Shown piece after piece: positions 1 through 7,973 of a stretch of DNA of 17,789 nt. Numbering within the stretch: position 1 is the stretch's first letter; every line of letters begins with the position of its first letter. The position numbers were made by a program, and so were the translations under genes. Source of the stretch: Aureococcus anophagefferens. Lineage: Eukaryota > Sar > Pelagophyceae > Pelagomonadales > Pelagomonadaceae. Below the pieces are notes generated by a model. That model made no database searches. It was not told where the DNA came from and saw only the letters and a list, made by a program, of their open reading frames with translations. The DNA is taken from the NCBI RefSeq assembly GCF_000186865.1, contig NW_008705576.1, positions 857,034 to 874,822 on the forward strand, given 5' to 3'.

Positions 1-192
1 TAGGACGGCGCCGTCGGCGCAGCGCAGGAGCTTCTCGACGGTGGGGCTGCCGCCGTGCTTCTGGGCGAAGGCGCGCAGGAAGGCCTTGCGCAGCGCCGAC
101 ACCTTCTTCTCCGCGGGCACGCGCGACACGCGGAACGTGACCTGGCTGCCGTCGGGCCCCGGCGGCGCGTAGCGCAGCAGGACGTCGACCAT
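1..192 (-). CDS. N-terminal part of an unidentified protein, cut by window edge
   Basis: An open frame of 64 codons starts at an ATG on the minus strand (base 192) and runs off the left edge without a stop. Codon third positions are almost all G or C, as in the surrounding genes. The visible protein begins MVDVLLRYAPPGPDGSQ and continues with a basic, probably helical stretch containing KKVSALRKAFLRAF. The pattern (a beta-like start, then a helix, then a DGAVL turn) resembles a ubiquitin-like fold, but this is only an impression and I do not recognise the family. It is divergent from the WD40 gene starting at 317, so the 124 bp between them probably hold both promoters. Confidence 0.55.
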   Translation of the reverse strand, partial: MVDVLLRYAPPGPDGSQVTFRVSRVPAEKKVSALRKAFLRAFAQKHGGSPTVEKLLRCADGAVL

Positions 193-316
193 CGTGCCGG
201 GCTGCTCCGCCGACCTGAGAATTAAATGTTGCCCTTTGCGATGGCCTCTGCTTTTGAGCTCGCTCGCGCCGAGTAATTTCGTCGCGCACGCTGCGGTAGC
301 ACGAACAACTCCAAGC

Positions 317-1432
317 ATGGACGCCGCCGCGTGCCTGCGCGCGGACTTCGCGCCCGGCAACGTGCCCAAGGGCGTCGCCTGGTCGCCCGACGGCACGTGC
401 CTGCTGACGGCGACGGAGGACGCCCGCGTGCGCCTCTACGAGGTGCCCGGCGCCGTGCTCGACGGCGGCGCGCCGCCGTCGCGGGACTGGGCCGAGACCT
501 TCGCCTGCGCCGAGGGCGAGGCCGTTTATGATTATAAATGGTACCCCCAGATGCACAGCGACGACCCGATCAGCTGCTGCTTCGCGTCGTGCGGCCGCGG
601 CCAGCCCGCGCACCTCTGGGACGCGTTCACGGGCGCCTGCCGCGGCTCCTACGTCGGGCGGGACCACCTCGACGAGAACGCGCCCGCGTACAGCCTCGCG
701 TTCTCGCCGTCGGGCGCGCGGCTCCTCTGCGGCGGCGACCGCTGCGTCCGCGTCTTCGACACGGGCCGCTGCGGCTCCGACTGCGACGCGCGGCCGACGG
801 CGGCGACGCGCCGCGCCAAGTCGGGCGTCAAGGGCCTGCTGGGCGCCCTGGCCTGCCGGGACGAGGCCGTCTACGCGGTGGGCTCGTACGGAGGGCAAAT
901 CGCGGTCTACGACGGCCGCGAGCCGTCCACGGGCCCGGCGCTGCGCGTCTGCAAGGACAAGCCCCTGGGCGGCGTCACGGCCCTGGCGTTCGACGGCCGC
1001 GGCCGCCTCTTCGCGGCGTGCCGCAACGAGCGAGATCGGGCCTGCGTCCGGGGCTTCGACCTCCGCACCGGCCGCGTCGCCGTCCGGTGCCGCCGCGGCG
1101 CGACGCCGAGCCACCAGCGGCTCGGCTTCGACCTGCGGGAGGACCGGCTCTTAGCCGGCGGCGCCGACGGCCGGGTGTTCGTCTTCGACGTCGCGCCCGG
1201 GTCGTCTTCGACGGACGCCGCCGCGGACGCGCCCGTCGTCGCGGAGCTCCCCCGGGCGCCGGACTGCTGCAACGGCGCGGCCTTCCACCCGCACCGGCCC
1301 CTCGTCGCGCTGGCGTCCGGCCAGCGCCACTACGCGGACCCGGGCTCGTCGAGCGACGACGACGGCGCCGCGCGGACCGCGCCCGCCGTCCCCGCGCCGG
1401 CCGTCGCGGTCCTGCAATGGCCAGACGCTTAA
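317..1432 (+). CDS. WRAP53: Telomerase Cajal body protein 1-like WD40 protein (TCAB1/WDR79)
   Basis: A 371-residue WD40 propeller protein. TCAB1 binds the CAB box of scaRNAs and of telomerase RNA and carries them to Cajal bodies. Recognisable stretches, in order, are: KGVAWSPDGTCLL near residues 18-30; EGEAVYDYKWYPQM near 67-79; HLWDAFTGACRGSY near 99-112; DHLDENAPAYSLAFSPSG near 116-133; VRVFDTGR.G.DC; a GSYGGQIAVYD blade; SHQRLGFDL; and a final CCNGAAFHPHRPLVALASGQRHY. These match the TCAB1 order rather than a generic WD40 protein. I start at the ATG at 317 because homology begins there. An in-frame ATG at 194 would add 41 residues of low coding quality. No intron is needed. It ends 9 bp before the convergent shikimate kinase stop. 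The telomerase or scaRNA role is inferred from the family. Confidence 0.9.
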   Translation: MDAAACLRADFAPGNVPKGVAWSPDGTCLLTATEDARVRLYEVPGAVLDGGAPPSRDWAETFACAEGEAVYDYKWYPQMHSDDPISCCFASCGRGQPAHLWDAFTGACRGSYVGRDHLDENAPAYSLAFSPSGARLLCGGDRCVRVFDTGRCGSDCDARPTAATRRAKSGVKGLLGALACRDEAVYAVGSYGGQIAVYDGREPSTGPALRVCKDKPLGGVTALAFDGRGRLFAACRNERDRACVRGFDLRTGRVAVRCRRGATPSHQRLGFDLREDRLLAGGADGRVFVFDVAPGSSSTDAAADAPVVAELPRAPDCCNGAAFHPHRPLVALASGQRHYADPGSSSDDDGAARTAPAVPAPAVAVLQWPDA

Positions 1433-1441
1433 AGCCCGCCC

Positions 1442-2167
1442 CTAGGCGTCCTCCTGCGTCTTCGGCGGGTTCGCGAGGATGAAGGCGATGACGTCGTCGA
1501 TGACGCGGTCCGCGACGGCGTCCGGCGGCTCGTCGCCGGACAGCGACACGCGGACGTCGCACTGGCCGTAGAGCTCGCTCCGGTCCTCGAGCATGCCGTC
1601 GAGCTTCGCCTCGAGCTCGTCGGCGGGCCCGAGGAGCGGCCGCTTCGCGCGCTCCGCGTCGCTCCCGAGCCGCGCCGCGAGCGAATCTGTGGGCACGTCG
1701 AGCCAGACGACGATGCCCTGGCGGAGCGACGCCCAGTTGGCCTTGGTCGTGACGATGCCGCCGCCCGTGGCGATGACGAGGCGCACGTAGGCCGCGACCT
1801 GGCCCAGGACCTGCTCCTCGACCGCGCGGAAGCCACTCTCGCCCTCGGACTCGAAGATCGCCGCCACCGTCTGGCCCGTCGCCTGCTCGATGGTGCCGTC
1901 GGTGTCCACGAAGGTGTAGGACCCGAGCTGGCGCGAGATGGCGTCGCCGACGCTCGACTTGCCGCTCCCCATGAGCCCGACGAGGTAGACGTTGACGTTC
2001 TTGAGCTTCTCGGCGAGCTCGCGGCCCCGCGGCGTCGCCTTCTCGACGCCCTCCGTCGCGCTGCGCAGGCCCGGCAACCGCCGCGGCGCGACGGCGCGGA
2101 GCGACGGGTGCACGAACGCCTCGACCGTCGCCAACGCGGCGAGCGACAGGAGGAGTGCACGACTCAT
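1442..2167 (-). CDS. aroK: Plastid-targeted shikimate kinase
   Basis: A 241-residue shikimate kinase, which phosphorylates shikimate at the 3-hydroxyl with ATP in chorismate and aromatic amino acid synthesis. Walker A GLMGSGKS lies at residues 64-71. The substrate-binding aspartates are in VDTDGTIE (D88, D90), the shikimate-contacting FR pair is at 113-114, GGG is at 135-137, the lid arginine is in RPLL near 176, and R196 lies in the C-terminal helix. The N-terminus MSRALLLSLAALATVEA followed by FVHPSLRAVAPRR is a signal peptide with an A|F junction and a basic transit-like stretch, the bipartite import signal of red complex plastids. I chose the ATG at 2167 because it gives this clean leader; upstream in-frame ATGs at 2182 and 2215 would bury it. 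It converges on the TCAB1 gene with a 9-bp gap. Confidence 0.93.
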   Translation of the reverse strand: MSRALLLSLAALATVEAFVHPSLRAVAPRRLPGLRSATEGVEKATPRGRELAEKLKNVNVYLVGLMGSGKSSVGDAISRQLGSYTFVDTDGTIEQATGQTVAAIFESEGESGFRAVEEQVLGQVAAYVRLVIATGGGIVTTKANWASLRQGIVVWLDVPTDSLAARLGSDAERAKRPLLGPADELEAKLDGMLEDRSELYGQCDVRVSLSGDEPPDAVADRVIDDVIAFILANPPKTQEDA

Positions 2168-2220
2168 GCTCGCCGCCAACATCGCGATCCGGCAAGTGCG
2201 AGAACAGGTCAACAAGTTCT

Positions 2221-2237
2221 TGCATGTTCAACATGCA
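2221..2237. promoter_or_regulatory. Perfect 8-bp palindrome upstream of shikimate kinase
   Basis: TGCATGTT, one base, then AACATGCA forms a perfect inverted repeat 53 bp upstream of the shikimate kinase start. Its position suggests a factor-binding site, but nothing else in the sequence supports that. Confidence 0.25.
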
Positions 2238-2574
2238 CCGACGTTGTCGCTTTCGGCCTGGAACGCGCCTTCCTCCGCGCTAGTTAAGTATGGTTGCGAG
2301 GGAAGTCCGTGCTCTCGCGGGCCGCGGCGCGCGACACACTGGCTCTAAGCTACAAGGTGGGAGTCGGGGATTCTGCCTGGCTCTGGCCCGTGACGACCGC
2401 ATTCGGGACCACCACGCGTACACCAGCCGGGGAATAGACTGCGTAGCCTGCGTATGAGCCCCGCATAGCGCCCGCCTGGCCGCAAGCCCGGCCAGCGCAG
2501 CACATTCAGCGACTTTTTGCCGGAGCCGCACCACACAAACGAGGGGCAGCTTGCGAAGGCAAATCTCGACGCCC

Positions 2575-2832
2575 ATGTCGAAGCCGCCGCGCGAGGATGA
2601 TCCCATCGAGGTGTTCGCCACGGACCCAGATATGGTCGACGCACCAAACTGCGCGCTCTGCGTGACCTGCGGCGCGGATCCCAACGAGGAAGCCTGGCCC
2701 ATCGCGTCGTCCATTTCATGCCTCGTCGGCGCCGGCTGCGTCGTCCTGCCGCCCGACGACTTCGACGACGTCGTCGACCGCGTGCGCGACAGAGAAGCCG
2801 ACGCGCCGGCGGTCCGGCCCCCGTCTTCCTGA
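2575..2832 (+). CDS. Possible small acidic hypothetical protein
   Basis: An 85-residue open frame starts at an ATG, MSKPPREDDPIEVF. Most third codon positions are G or C, which favours real coding over its antisense frame. The product is acidic, with a CALCVTCG stretch carrying two CxxC-like spacings, a hydrophobic middle (SSISCLVGAGCVVLP) and an Asp-rich FDDVVDRVRD segment. I recognise no domain. The frame is open upstream to 2458 without another ATG, so it could be the last exon of a longer gene or a remnant. Its isolation in a gene-poor stretch lowers confidence. Confidence 0.3.
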   Translation: MSKPPREDDPIEVFATDPDMVDAPNCALCVTCGADPNEEAWPIASSISCLVGAGCVVLPPDDFDDVVDRVRDREADAPAVRPPSS

Positions 2833-3581
2833 TTCGCGCGGCGCCGCCCGGCGGAGAAAGATCCGCCGCCGCCGCCGGCGCGGCCCCCGGCCCCCGGCGA
2901 CGGCGTCGACCCCTGTTGTACATCCGGCGCGTGCGGTCCCCGCGCGCGTCCCCCGTTCTCGCGCGCCGTGGGGCGCGCGCGACCTCCTTTACGTGATTTC
3001 CTCGACGCGAGCGGGGAGGCGGCGTTTCGGCGCCGCCGTTGGCTCGACCCCGGGGCGGTCGGTAGGAGGGCTCGGTGGGACTCGGATTACCCGGCCCGCC
3101 GGCCTGTGTGCCCCTGAGACACGACCGCGGTCTCGTACCGCTCGCGGGAGCCGGCGGTGATGTCGCCGGCGAAGGCGGTCTCGTGGGCCAGCTGGGCCAT
3201 GGCCGGGCCGCAGTCGCGGGCGACGGTCGCCAGCACAAGCCCGAGCCGATCATGGCACGTTCCTGCGGCATCGGGTCCTCGCCTGACCCTCGCCATCGGC
3301 CTCGGATCGGCAACCCAGCCTCAACGTATCCAGAGAGAGCTGTAATTGCTTGGCTGCTTGGCAGCGGGCAGCGCTGCTGGAGCCCGAAGGAGCTCTCCCT
3401 CGCGCCTGGCCGCGGCGACCCGCGCTTCTCGGCGCCGGACCGGCGCGGTGCCCCAACCGTCGGCCGCTCCCGCCCGCCATGACGCGGGCGCGCACCGTCG
3501 AGCGCTGCGCGAGCTAGAGCGGTGAAGCTCGGCCCGCCCTCGCGCTCCTAGGCGGTCGGTCGGTCGCGAGCGCGAGCGACC

Positions 3582-5406
3582 ATGGGGAACGCGCTCATGT
3601 CGCGCGTGCGGCCGGCGCCCGAGCCCGAGCCGGCGCCCGTCGAGGAGGTTTTGGACCCGGTGCGGAAGCTCACGATGGCGGGCCGGAACCCGCGGCTCTC
3701 GTTCTACAGCAAGGCCAAGGAGAAGACGGAGAAGCTCGACGACGGCCGCTACGGCGAGATGTCCTGGTTCGACTTCCTCGTGCACACGGAGCTCTGCACC
3801 ATGAACTACGACGCGCTGTCCAAGTCCGACGAGGACCAGCTCGCGCATCTCGTGCGCATGCTCGAGAACATGAAGGTGCCCGCGACGCTGCGGAAGCCCG
3901 TCGAGGACGTCATCCCCTTCGTCTGCGAGGTCAAGGCGAAGATGCCGAACAACCCCTACCACAACTCGCGGCACGTCACGGACGTGACCCAGTGCATGTA
4001 CACGCTGCTCCTGGCGACGAAGGTCGCGCACCGCCTGGAGCCCATCGAGCTCGCGGCGGCGTTCGTCGGCGCCATCTGCCACGACCTCGACCATCCGGGC
4101 CTGTCGAACACGTGGCAGAACAACGAGCAGACGGAGCTCGCGCGCAAGTACGACGGCGAGTCGCCGCTCGAGCACCACCACCTCGACGAGTTCGTCGCGT
4201 TGGCCGCCAAGTACGACCTCCTCGGCAACATCGAGCCGGCGCAGGCGGCGCGCTTCAAGGAGATCGTGACGGAGATGATCCTCGCGACGGACATGGCGCG
4301 GCACGCGAAGCTCATGGAGAAGATCACCGCGAGCCTCACGGACAAGGCCTTCGACCCCATGCACGACGAGGTGGGCATCAACCTGCTGCTGGCCATCGCG
4401 CTCAAGTGCTCCGACATCAGCAACCAGGTGCGGCCCTGGACCGTGGCGAACCGCTGGAACGCCGTCGTCTACGAGGAGTTCTACGCCGAGGGCGACCTCG
4501 ACCGCGCCAAGGGCCGCGCCGTCGCGCCGCTCCAGGACCGCACGTCCAACGACGTGAACAAGTCGAGCGTGGGCTTCATCCGCTTCATCGTCAAGCCCCT
4601 CTTCCAGATCTACGCCGACATCATGAAGCGCTGCGCGGACCTCGACGACCGGTCGATGGTCGACAGTCGCGCCGTCGAGGAGTGCCTCTACATCCTCGAC
4701 GACAACATGCAGCGCTACGAGAACGCGCTGAACGGCATGGACAACGAGAACACGGAGGCCCAGTTCGAGACGCTCGACGCCCTCGCGGACCAGGTCGGCG
4801 ACGGCGGCGCCGCGGCGCCGAACTGTGTGGAAATCAACCACTGGTTTGGGGGGTCCCCACCAAACTTCAGAACTCTCTATCTCGGTCAAATCGAAGTCGA
4901 TTCGGCTGATTTTTGGACGAATCGATTGCTTTCATCGAGTTCTCGAAGCACAGCAGAAAACCTCGCGTCGAAACGGTCGCATACGCGCACATTGAAGTCG
5001 GGTTGAAGATTTGATTTCCACACAGGCGCCGAAGAAGACGCCGCCGCTCGCCGCGGCCGCGCGGACGCTCGGCGAGTCCGTGCTCGCGTCGCTCGACGAC
5101 CCGAAGCACGCCCAGAGCCGGGCGACGCTGTCGAACCTGGACCTGCCGGGCATCAACACGGACGCGGGCTCGAACCTGCCGCGCGCGCTGCTCTACCACA
5201 TGAAGCGGTACCGCGTCGCGCCCGCGCCGCCGGGCGGCGACCGCCGACGGACGTCGTCGGGCGACGCGCCGGACTTCACGGACCTCGGCGCGTTGAGCCC
5301 CGGCGCGCCGGCGCCCGACGACTCGCCGTCGAAGCACCCGGGGCCCAACAAGCTCCAGCCGCTCTCGCGGACGCCCGCGCCGCCGGTCGTCGCCGCCGAC
5401 GAGTGA
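3582..5406 (+). CDS. Class I 3',5'-cyclic nucleotide phosphodiesterase, two exons
   Basis: Exons 3582-4826 and 5026-5406 join to give 541 residues. The enzyme hydrolyses cAMP and/or cGMP. The catalytic domain has YHNSRHVTDVTQ (126-137), HDLDHPGLSN (167-176), LEHHHLDEF (196-204) and the metal aspartate in LKCSDISNQVRPW (274-286). The C-terminal part of the domain reads KSSVGFIRFIVKPLFQIYADI; the invariant purine-clamp glutamine, expected just before VGFI, is serine 329. The N-terminus MGNALMSR could be myristoylated, suggesting membrane attachment, but position 6 is not Ser/Thr. The second exon encodes a low-complexity Pro/Ser-rich tail. The intron is an introner-like element; if retained, the frame stays open to 5006 and replaces the tail with about 60 unrelated residues. 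It is convergent with the SDR gene, 62 bp away. Confidence 0.92.
4823..5025 (+). mobile_element. Introner-like element 1 (TIR/TSD intron) in the phosphodiesterase gene
   Basis: This is a 203-bp element. It has perfect 15-bp terminal inverted repeats, CTGTGTGGAAATCAA at 4823-4837 and its reverse complement at 5011-5025. It is flanked by an exact 8-bp duplication, GCGCCGAA, at 4815-4822 and 5026-5033. It is clearly less GC-rich than the gene around it. Splicing from GT at 4827 to AG at 5025 (199 nt) restores the downstream frame; the GT at 4825 would not. Deleting the element plus one duplication gives a continuous A-A-P-K-K-T frame, so the insertion came after the gene existed. An imperfect palindrome at 4844-4865 lies just inside the left end. 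There is no transposase frame, so it is non-autonomous. This fits the introner elements known in Aureococcus and Micromonas; family membership is inference. Confidence 0.9.
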
Positions 5407-5468
5407 GAGTGGGCGCTCTTTTACCCCTCCCCCCCTTCGATCTTCCTCCGCTAACGCCGCCGTCTGTC

Positions 5469-6161
5469 TTAGTTGTAGATGCCCCGGAACGGCTTGTCGT
5501 TGTGGCCGGGGCGGAACGTGGGCACGGAGAGCGCCGCGCCGGACTCCTCGTGCGTGAAGCTCAGCATGAGCGGCGCGGCGTCCGCGGCCCAGGCGCCGCG
5601 GTCCACGGCGGCGAGCTCGCCCGGGAGCACGGCGCTCTGGAGCGCGACGGCCGCGAGCGGCGCCGGCAGGCTCGCGCCGACGGACGCGACGAGGCCCTCG
5701 ACGGCCCAGTCCGACGCGCAGGCCGCGGCGCGCTGGCCGTCGACGGCGCGGCCCGCGCCGGTCGTCACCGCGACGACGGTGATGGGGCGCTTTTTGTCCG
5801 TGCGGGCGAAGACGCGGCGCATGACGTTCGCGACGCCGGAGACGTTCCGTCGCAGCGTCGCATCGAAGTCCGCCGGCGACGACTGCCACAGCGCCGCCGG
5901 CGGCGGCGCCGCGGCCGCGAGGCAGACGACGAGGTCGAGCTCGTCCGCCGCGTTCAACCAGGCGCCGACCTGGGCATCGTCGGCGACGTCGACGACGGTG
6001 AACGACGCGCCGCGCCAGCGGCTCAGGTCGTTTTTTTCCTGCTCCGTCTGCACGCTCCCGTGAACAAGGTAGCCATTCGAGCAAAAGTACCGCACGAGCT
6101 CGGCCCCGAAGGGCTGGGCGGCGTTGCAGATCGCGACGCGCTTGGCTGATGGCGCCTCCAT
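5469..6161 (-). CDS. Degenerate short-chain dehydrogenase/reductase (SDR)-like protein
   Basis: A 230-residue Rossmann-type protein. The N-terminal VAICNAAQPFGAELVRYFCSNG (residues 9-30) takes the place of the TGxxxGxG nucleotide loop and keeps only the last glycine. VVDVADDAQV near 57-65 is the usual D-V strand. LVVCLAAAA (78-85) takes the NNAG position, and RRNVSGVANVMRRVF (104-118) keeps the structural Asn. ITVVAVTTGAG (127-137) is the catalytic-Ser strand with Thr instead. The YxxxK motif is A147-CAS-D151 followed by the typical WAVEGL helix, so both catalytic residues are missing. It is probably a non-enzymatic scaffold or regulatory SDR, or a binder of a nucleotide or partner protein. 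It starts at the ATG at 6161, 99 bp from the divergent proline-rich gene. Confidence 0.7.
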   Translation of the reverse strand: MEAPSAKRVAICNAAQPFGAELVRYFCSNGYLVHGSVQTEQEKNDLSRWRGASFTVVDVADDAQVGAWLNAADELDLVVCLAAAAPPPAALWQSSPADFDATLRRNVSGVANVMRRVFARTDKKRPITVVAVTTGAGRAVDGQRAAACASDWAVEGLVASVGASLPAPLAAVALQSAVLPGELAAVDRGAWAADAAPLMLSFTHEESGAALSVPTFRPGHNDKPFRGIYN

Positions 6162-6260
6162 TTGAAGGGCTGCTTTCGCGCGAGGTCGATGATGCCGTCG
6201 TGGTTCCACTCGCTGCGGAGGTGGGCGCCGGCATCGGCCCCTTGCGCGCAGACGAGCGCC

Positions 6261-7973
6261 ATGTGGCCCCAGCAGATGCCGCCGCAGCAGTACCCGCCGC
6301 AACAGCCGTATCCGCCGCAGCAGCAGATGATGCCGCCGCCGCCGCCCGGGCCGCCGCCGCCGGGCGCGATGGCGCCGGGCATGGCGCACCAGCAGATGAT
6401 GGCGCCGCGGATGCCCGGCATGATGCCGCCGCCGCCGCCGGGCCCGCCGCCGCCCGGCGCGATGGCGCCGGGCATGGCGCACCCGCAGATGGGCATGCCG
6501 CCCATGTCGGCGGGCATGCCGCCGCCGCCGCCGGGCCCGCCGCCGCCGGGCGCGATGGCGCCCATGGCGCCGCAGATGGGCATGCCGCCCATGTCGGCGG
6601 GCATGCCGCCGCCGCCGCCGGGCCCGCCGCCGCCGGGCGCGATGGCGCCGCGGCCGCCCATGGGCGGCTACGCGCCGCCGCCGCCGCCCGGCTACTACCC
6701 GCCGCCGCAACAAATGATGGGCGGCTGGCCGCGGCCGCCCATGCCGCCCATGATGGGCTACGGCCCGCCGCGGCCGCCCATGGGCGCCGGCCCGCCGCCG
6801 CCGCCCTACGACGGCCCCCTGCCGCCGGACCTCCAGCCGCTGCCGCGGTCCGTGGGCGTCGTCATCTTCCAGCGCATCGGCGTCGGCTTCACGCCCCAGC
6901 TCCTCGAAACCCTGAAGGCGTTACCGGAGCCGGCGGCGCTGGGCTGCGTGACGGAGATCGCGCAGTGCGTGCTGAACCGCGGCGGCCACATCGACAACCG
7001 GCCCGTCTACTTCGAGGCCGTCGTGCGCAAGCACACGGGCGGCGAGCTCGCGGCGCCGCCGTCGCAGGCCTTGGTCGTGCCCCACAAGCCCAACGCCGAC
7101 GGGTTGAGCGTGCTCCAGGAGGTCGCGCCCGCGCCGCCGATCCGGATCGCCGACGACGGGCCCGACGACGACGGCGCGGACGACGACGGCGACGGCGACG
7201 TCCTCGCGCAGCAGCTGGCCCTCGTGACGCAGCAGCAGTCGCGGTCCCTGATCGCCGTGTCCTACGCGGACCCGAACCGCATCTCCAAGAACTTCGCGGC
7301 CGGCGAGATCTGGTCCGTGTCCAAGGACGGCCGCGATTTGGTGCTCGACAAGAAGGGGAAGAAGAAGCTGTGGAAGAAGCTGAAGCGCGAGGTCATCTAC
7401 CGCGACGGCCCGGAGGAGATCGAGGCGAAGCGGCGCAAGGCGGAGCTCAAGGCCGCGGACGAGTTCCGCGCGTCCGAGGAGTACAAGCTCCGGGTCGCGC
7501 GCGACTTCGAAGAATTGGTCCCCGCTTTGATCGCCAAGGCCGCGGAGCTCGGCGCGACGCCGGGGGACCCGGACGCGGACATCCCGCGCGACCCGGACGT
7601 CGACGCGCCGAGCCGCCAGGACATGTTCATGGCCAAGGTCCACGCGGCGCAGGAGTTGATGCAGCAGTCCGCGGGCGCGCCGCCGTCGTTGAAGCCGCCG
7701 CCGCTCGCGGGCGACGCGGCCGCGCTCGGCCGCGCGGCGGCCAAGGCCCTCGCGGCGACGAAGCCCGACGGCGTCCTCTTCGCCGCGCCCGACAAGGCCG
7801 CCGCGCCGCCGGCGAAGGAGCCGTCGAAGCGCCGGTCCCCGTCCGCGTCGTCGGACTCGAGCGACGACCGCCGCCGCCGGAAGCACCACCGGAGCGACCG
7901 CAAGAAGCGGAAGCACCGCTACTACTCCGACGACAGCGACTCGGACCGCGGCGGCCGCCGCCGCCGCCGCTAA
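6261..7973 (+). CDS. Proline-rich protein with helical domain and Arg/Ser-rich tail, likely RNA-processing related
   Basis: 570 residues in one exon. Residues 1-190 are a Pro/Met/Gly-rich region with four copies of a PPPPPGPPPPGAMAP module. A short helical domain follows, reading VGVVIFQRIGVGFTPQLLETLKALPEPAALGCVTEIAQ (about 195-232). Next come an acidic stretch and a conserved-looking segment ISKNFAAGEIWSVSKDGRDLVLDKKGKKKLWKKLKREVIYRDGPEEIE with a long charged helix. The C-terminus is RS-like and strongly basic: SKRRSPSASSDSSDDRRRRKHHRSDRKKRKHRYY. Pro-rich plus RS-type composition suggests a nuclear mRNA-processing or splicing protein, but no RRM or other RNA-binding domain is visible. I start at the ATG at 6261 (MWPQQMPPQQ), where the low-complexity coding pattern begins; 6189 is an in-frame alternative. 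Its TAA overlaps the TAG of the convergent DUF819 gene. Confidence 0.75.
   Translation: MWPQQMPPQQYPPQQPYPPQQQMMPPPPPGPPPPGAMAPGMAHQQMMAPRMPGMMPPPPPGPPPPGAMAPGMAHPQMGMPPMSAGMPPPPPGPPPPGAMAPMAPQMGMPPMSAGMPPPPPGPPPPGAMAPRPPMGGYAPPPPPGYYPPPQQMMGGWPRPPMPPMMGYGPPRPPMGAGPPPPPYDGPLPPDLQPLPRSVGVVIFQRIGVGFTPQLLETLKALPEPAALGCVTEIAQCVLNRGGHIDNRPVYFEAVVRKHTGGELAAPPSQALVVPHKPNADGLSVLQEVAPAPPIRIADDGPDDDGADDDGDGDVLAQQLALVTQQQSRSLIAVSYADPNRISKNFAAGEIWSVSKDGRDLVLDKKGKKKLWKKLKREVIYRDGPEEIEAKRRKAELKAADEFRASEEYKLRVARDFEELVPALIAKAAELGATPGDPDADIPRDPDVDAPSRQDMFMAKVHAAQELMQQSAGAPPSLKPPPLAGDAAALGRAAAKALAATKPDGVLFAAPDKAAAPPAKEPSKRRSPSASSDSSDDRRRRKHHRSDRKKRKHRYYSDDSDSDRGGRRRRR
6330..6660 (+). repeat. In-frame minisatellite coding for PPPPPGPPPPGAMAP modules
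   Basis: Four repeat units start at 6330, 6423, 6516 and 6603, giving periods of 93, 93 and 87 bp (31, 31 and 29 codons). Each unit has the same Pro-Gly core followed by a variable Met-rich linker. All units keep frame, so copy number can change without breaking the protein. Confidence 0.85.

Larger units (their letters stand above)
2168..3581. other. Gene-poor divergent region between shikimate kinase and phosphodiesterase
   Basis: This is the only long stretch without a convincing gene (about 1.4 kb, against gaps of 4-212 bp elsewhere). It contains the palindrome at 2221-2237 and a doubtful ORF at 2575-2832. A minus-strand open frame (3087-3296, 69 codons) reads well in its central part but matches no family I know. 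Around 2230-2560 the base composition is more mixed than in the flanking genes, with runs such as CTTTTTGCC, and no frame has gene-like codon use. I could not fold any tRNA here. It may hold an unrecognised non-coding RNA, a decayed element or a long 5' leader of the phosphodiesterase gene. Confidence 0.5.

Noticed and set aside
2280..2714. A 144-codon minus-strand frame in the gene-poor stretch
   Set aside because: Its codon use is poor. The opposite strand (2575-2832) has better third-position bias over the shared part, and no domain is visible in either.
3321..4889. A 522-codon minus-strand frame opposite the phosphodiesterase
   Set aside because: It is the antisense shadow of a GC-rich gene, with Val/Leu/Arg/His-rich composition and no domain, against a fully recognisable phosphodiesterase.
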